NCBI GenBank assembly: GCA_030535605.1
Contig: JAUNRQ010000007.1
Coordinates: 1-50,466, forward strand
Direction of reading: 5' to 3'
Origin: Pseudoxanthomonas suwonensis
GTDB lineage: Bacteria; Pseudomonadota; Gammaproteobacteria; Xanthomonadales; Xanthomonadaceae
DNA: 50,466 nucleotides
The notes beneath the pieces are model-generated. The model did not search any database. It saw only the letters and a list, made by a program, of their open reading frames with translations, and had not been told where the DNA came from. Position 1 is the first letter of the stretch. Every line of letters starts with the position of its first letter. Positions 49,801 to 50,466 of this stretch are shown here, in pieces. A program made the position numbers and the translations under genes.

Positions 49801-49897
49801 CTGCGGCAAGGCTCACTTCAAGGCCTTGGCGGTGGGCGAAAACCCGGCCCGGTACCTTGTCGAGACGACCGTTGACGGATTGTTGTCCGGGACCTGA
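46838..49897 (+). CDS. res: Type III restriction endonuclease subunit Res
   Basis: The product is 1019 aa. Superfamily 2 helicase motifs: Walker A METGTGKTYVYL near residue 98, DEPQ (LIVDEPQSVD) near 242, LRYSATHV, and QSIGRGLRLCVD. The C-terminus carries the endonuclease domain of the PD-(D/E)xK type (TYNPDWAVLVV, then YFVVETKGG). Res uses ATP to translocate and cuts only with Mod. The start ATG at 46838 gives MKLHFEENLPHQ, normal for the family; GTG 46835 is the neighbour. It follows the RhuM gene after about 160 bases. The reading frame is intact, which is notable because its partner Mod is frameshifted. Confidence 0.93.
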   Translation: MKLHFEENLPHQLAAIEAVCDLFRGQEVCRTEFTVTQRTAEPQMGLALEQGMEESALGIGNRLTLLDDELHANLTDIQLRHGLPPSETLADGNFTVEMETGTGKTYVYLRTAFELNKRYGFTKFVIVVPSVAIKEGVYKSLQITADHFRGLYAGTPFDYFVYDSAKLGQVRNFATSPTIQIMVVTVGAINKFGDEDDATAEEADERRRREKSKNVMYRTSEKTGGERPIDLIRATRPILIVDEPQSVDGGLDGKGRQALQRMHPMCTLRYSATHVDKHHMVYRLDALDAYEQRLVKQIEVASGTVEGAHNRPFVRFVSAKSKRGTVEARVELDMESGGHVRRKEVTVMDGDDLEQVTGRAMYKDCRVGEIRAARGQQSLELRVPGGEQYLAPGEAWGDVEHLAVQRQMIRRTIKEHLDKEKRLRPKGIKVLSLFFIDEVGRYREYDADGNAKKGVYATIFEEEYSRWARHPDYQDLFSMPDMAHPAEDVHNGYFSIDKRGGWSNTAENNQANRDNAERAYNLIMRDKERLLDLATPLKFIFSHSALREGWDNPNVFQICTLRDIRTERERRQSIGRGLRLCVDKDGQRVQGFETNTLTVIANESYEAFADGLQKELEDPQTGIGIRFGVVAENQFAPIPVVAADGSVAPLGVEQSKVLRDALKEHGYLSANGKVEDSLRTAIKEGTLELPEAFEPHRDAVVAILRKLAGRLEVKDADKRRDAIPVRRAVLDSPEFKALWDRIKHHTTYRVQFDNDKLIEECIEAVRGSPRIPKARLQWRKAGLAIGQAGVEATEKKGASIVTLDETHIDLPDILTELQDRTQLTRRTIQRILVESRRLDDFKRNPQLFIEQSAEAINRCKRLALVDGIRYQRVGEGHYYAQELFHENELRGYLDNMLLDTKKAVYEHVIYDSDVECEFATELERNEAIKVYAKLPGWFKVPTPLGTYNPDWAVLVVGEDGRERLYFVVETKGGLFSDGLRRIEDGKIRCGKAHFKALAVGENPARYLVETTVDGLLSGT

Positions 49898-50132
49898 TCG
49901 AACGCAGTCAATCCTGGACGCTGACGAGGACGGGCGCCGCTGGAAAGTACGTTGTGCCGTGGAGAGAACACCGTCGCGGGGTGCTACGTGGCGAAACGCC
50001 GTTGCGAACGGGTCAATGGCGCCGAGTTCCGAGCGATGAACGAGAGTGCCGTCGTGTGAATGGTGCAGCGGCCACGGGCGTCGAACCTGCAGCATCGCCA
50101 TGCTCTTGGCTGACGGCCCATGGGTGGGCGCG

Positions 50133-50466
50133 TCAACCCCGGGCGAGGGGCGCGCTGTCGTAGCCCTGGAGGGCCGCCTGCATGCGGCTGCCATCGCGTT
50201 GTCCCAACGCGTCGGGCATGAACCGCGCATAGGTGGTGAGCAGTTGCTGGATGTCGGCATGCCCAAGGACGCGGGCGATGTAGGTGGGCGCCTCGCCGGC
50301 CGCCAGCATCAGGGTGGCGGCGGTATGCCGCAGCTGTTCCGGCGAGCGATGCGCAAGGCCCGCCGCCGACAGCAGTCGCCGCCAGTCACGCTTGGCAAAA
50401 TCCCTGCTGTCGATGGGCTTGCCGCGGCAGGTGGTGAACACCGTCCCGCCCCCTGCCGTCCGCGCC
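50133..50466 (-). CDS. Tyrosine recombinase (phage-type integrase), C-terminal part
   Basis: The frame is open to the right edge (preceding codons give TAGGGTVFTT), so this is the C-terminal end of a longer gene. It shows SPEQLRHTAATLML (Arg of motif II), VLGHADIQQLL (motif III His) and TTYARFMP with the nucleophile Tyr. Integrases of this type insert islands at tRNA or other att sites; none of these is visible in the window. It supports the mobility of the defence island next to it. Confidence 0.85.
   Translation of the reverse strand, partial: ARTAGGGTVFTTCRGKPIDSRDFAKRDWRRLLSAAGLAHRSPEQLRHTAATLMLAAGEAPTYIARVLGHADIQQLLTTYARFMPDALGQRDGSRMQAALQGYDSAPLARG

Noticed and set aside
49898..50132. 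tRNA or attachment site next to the integrase
   Set aside because: No cloverleaf-like pattern or repeated core sequence could be seen in these 235 bases.
47789..50266. 825-codon minus-strand open frame opposite res
   Set aside because: The helicase and nuclease motifs are in the plus frame; the minus frame shows none and ends across an intergenic region.

Overview
The window is high-GC DNA from a member of the Lysobacteraceae/Xanthomonadaceae (Lysobacter, Luteimonas, Stenotrophomonas or Xanthomonas type). I infer this from the order tsf-rpsB / map-glnD-dapD-(ArsC/Spx-like)-dapE and from the character of the proteins; no 16S gene or tRNA is present to confirm it.

Positions 1 to about 25150 are mostly conserved chromosome. 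On the minus strand lie tsf (cut by the left edge), a tiny acidic ORF and rpsB, which has a long leader. A 6-kb trimeric autotransporter adhesin (TAA) follows on the plus strand with an OmpA/BamE-type lipoprotein resembling TpgA and a small DUF4019-like secreted protein. Next are map, glnD, dapD, an ArsC/Spx-family gene, dapE and a zinc alcohol dehydrogenase, all plus. A minus-strand block holds an SDR dehydrogenase, a penicillin-acylase-family enzyme, thiopurine methyltransferase, parC and rnk. A TerC/CBS/CorC membrane protein closes this part.

From about 25150 to the right edge the genes are accessory and mostly uncharacterised: a HEPN-domain protein, a zinc-ribbon protein, an orphan HExxH protein, an exported-protein operon divergent from an XRE regulator, a membrane protein, a PcfJ-like/HIRAN fusion, a Sel1-repeat protein, a HicA/HicB-like pair behind a near-consensus promoter, a small conserved-looking protein, an HD hydrolase of the SpoT/MESH1 type, and an SRAP (YedK/HMCES-like) protein with a coiled-coil insertion.

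The last 11 kb (39485-50466) is a defence island: a SNF2-type helicase with a degenerate PLD-like N-terminus, a DUF4391 protein, a type III Mod methyltransferase with a one-base frameshift, a RhuM-family protein, a type III Res subunit, and the end of a tyrosine integrase running off the right edge. The first two genes overlap by GTGA. The helicase, DUF4391, Mod and Res genes probably form one extended type III restriction-modification (or nuclease-helicase) system. The Mod frameshift lies at the left border of a conspicuously AT-richer target-recognition segment.

The most interesting points are this composite type III system and its broken Mod, the TAA with 17 consecutive 16-residue head repeats and a 448-bp perfect internal duplication beside a probable TpgA-like partner, the HicAB-like pair, and the PcfJ-HIRAN fusion.
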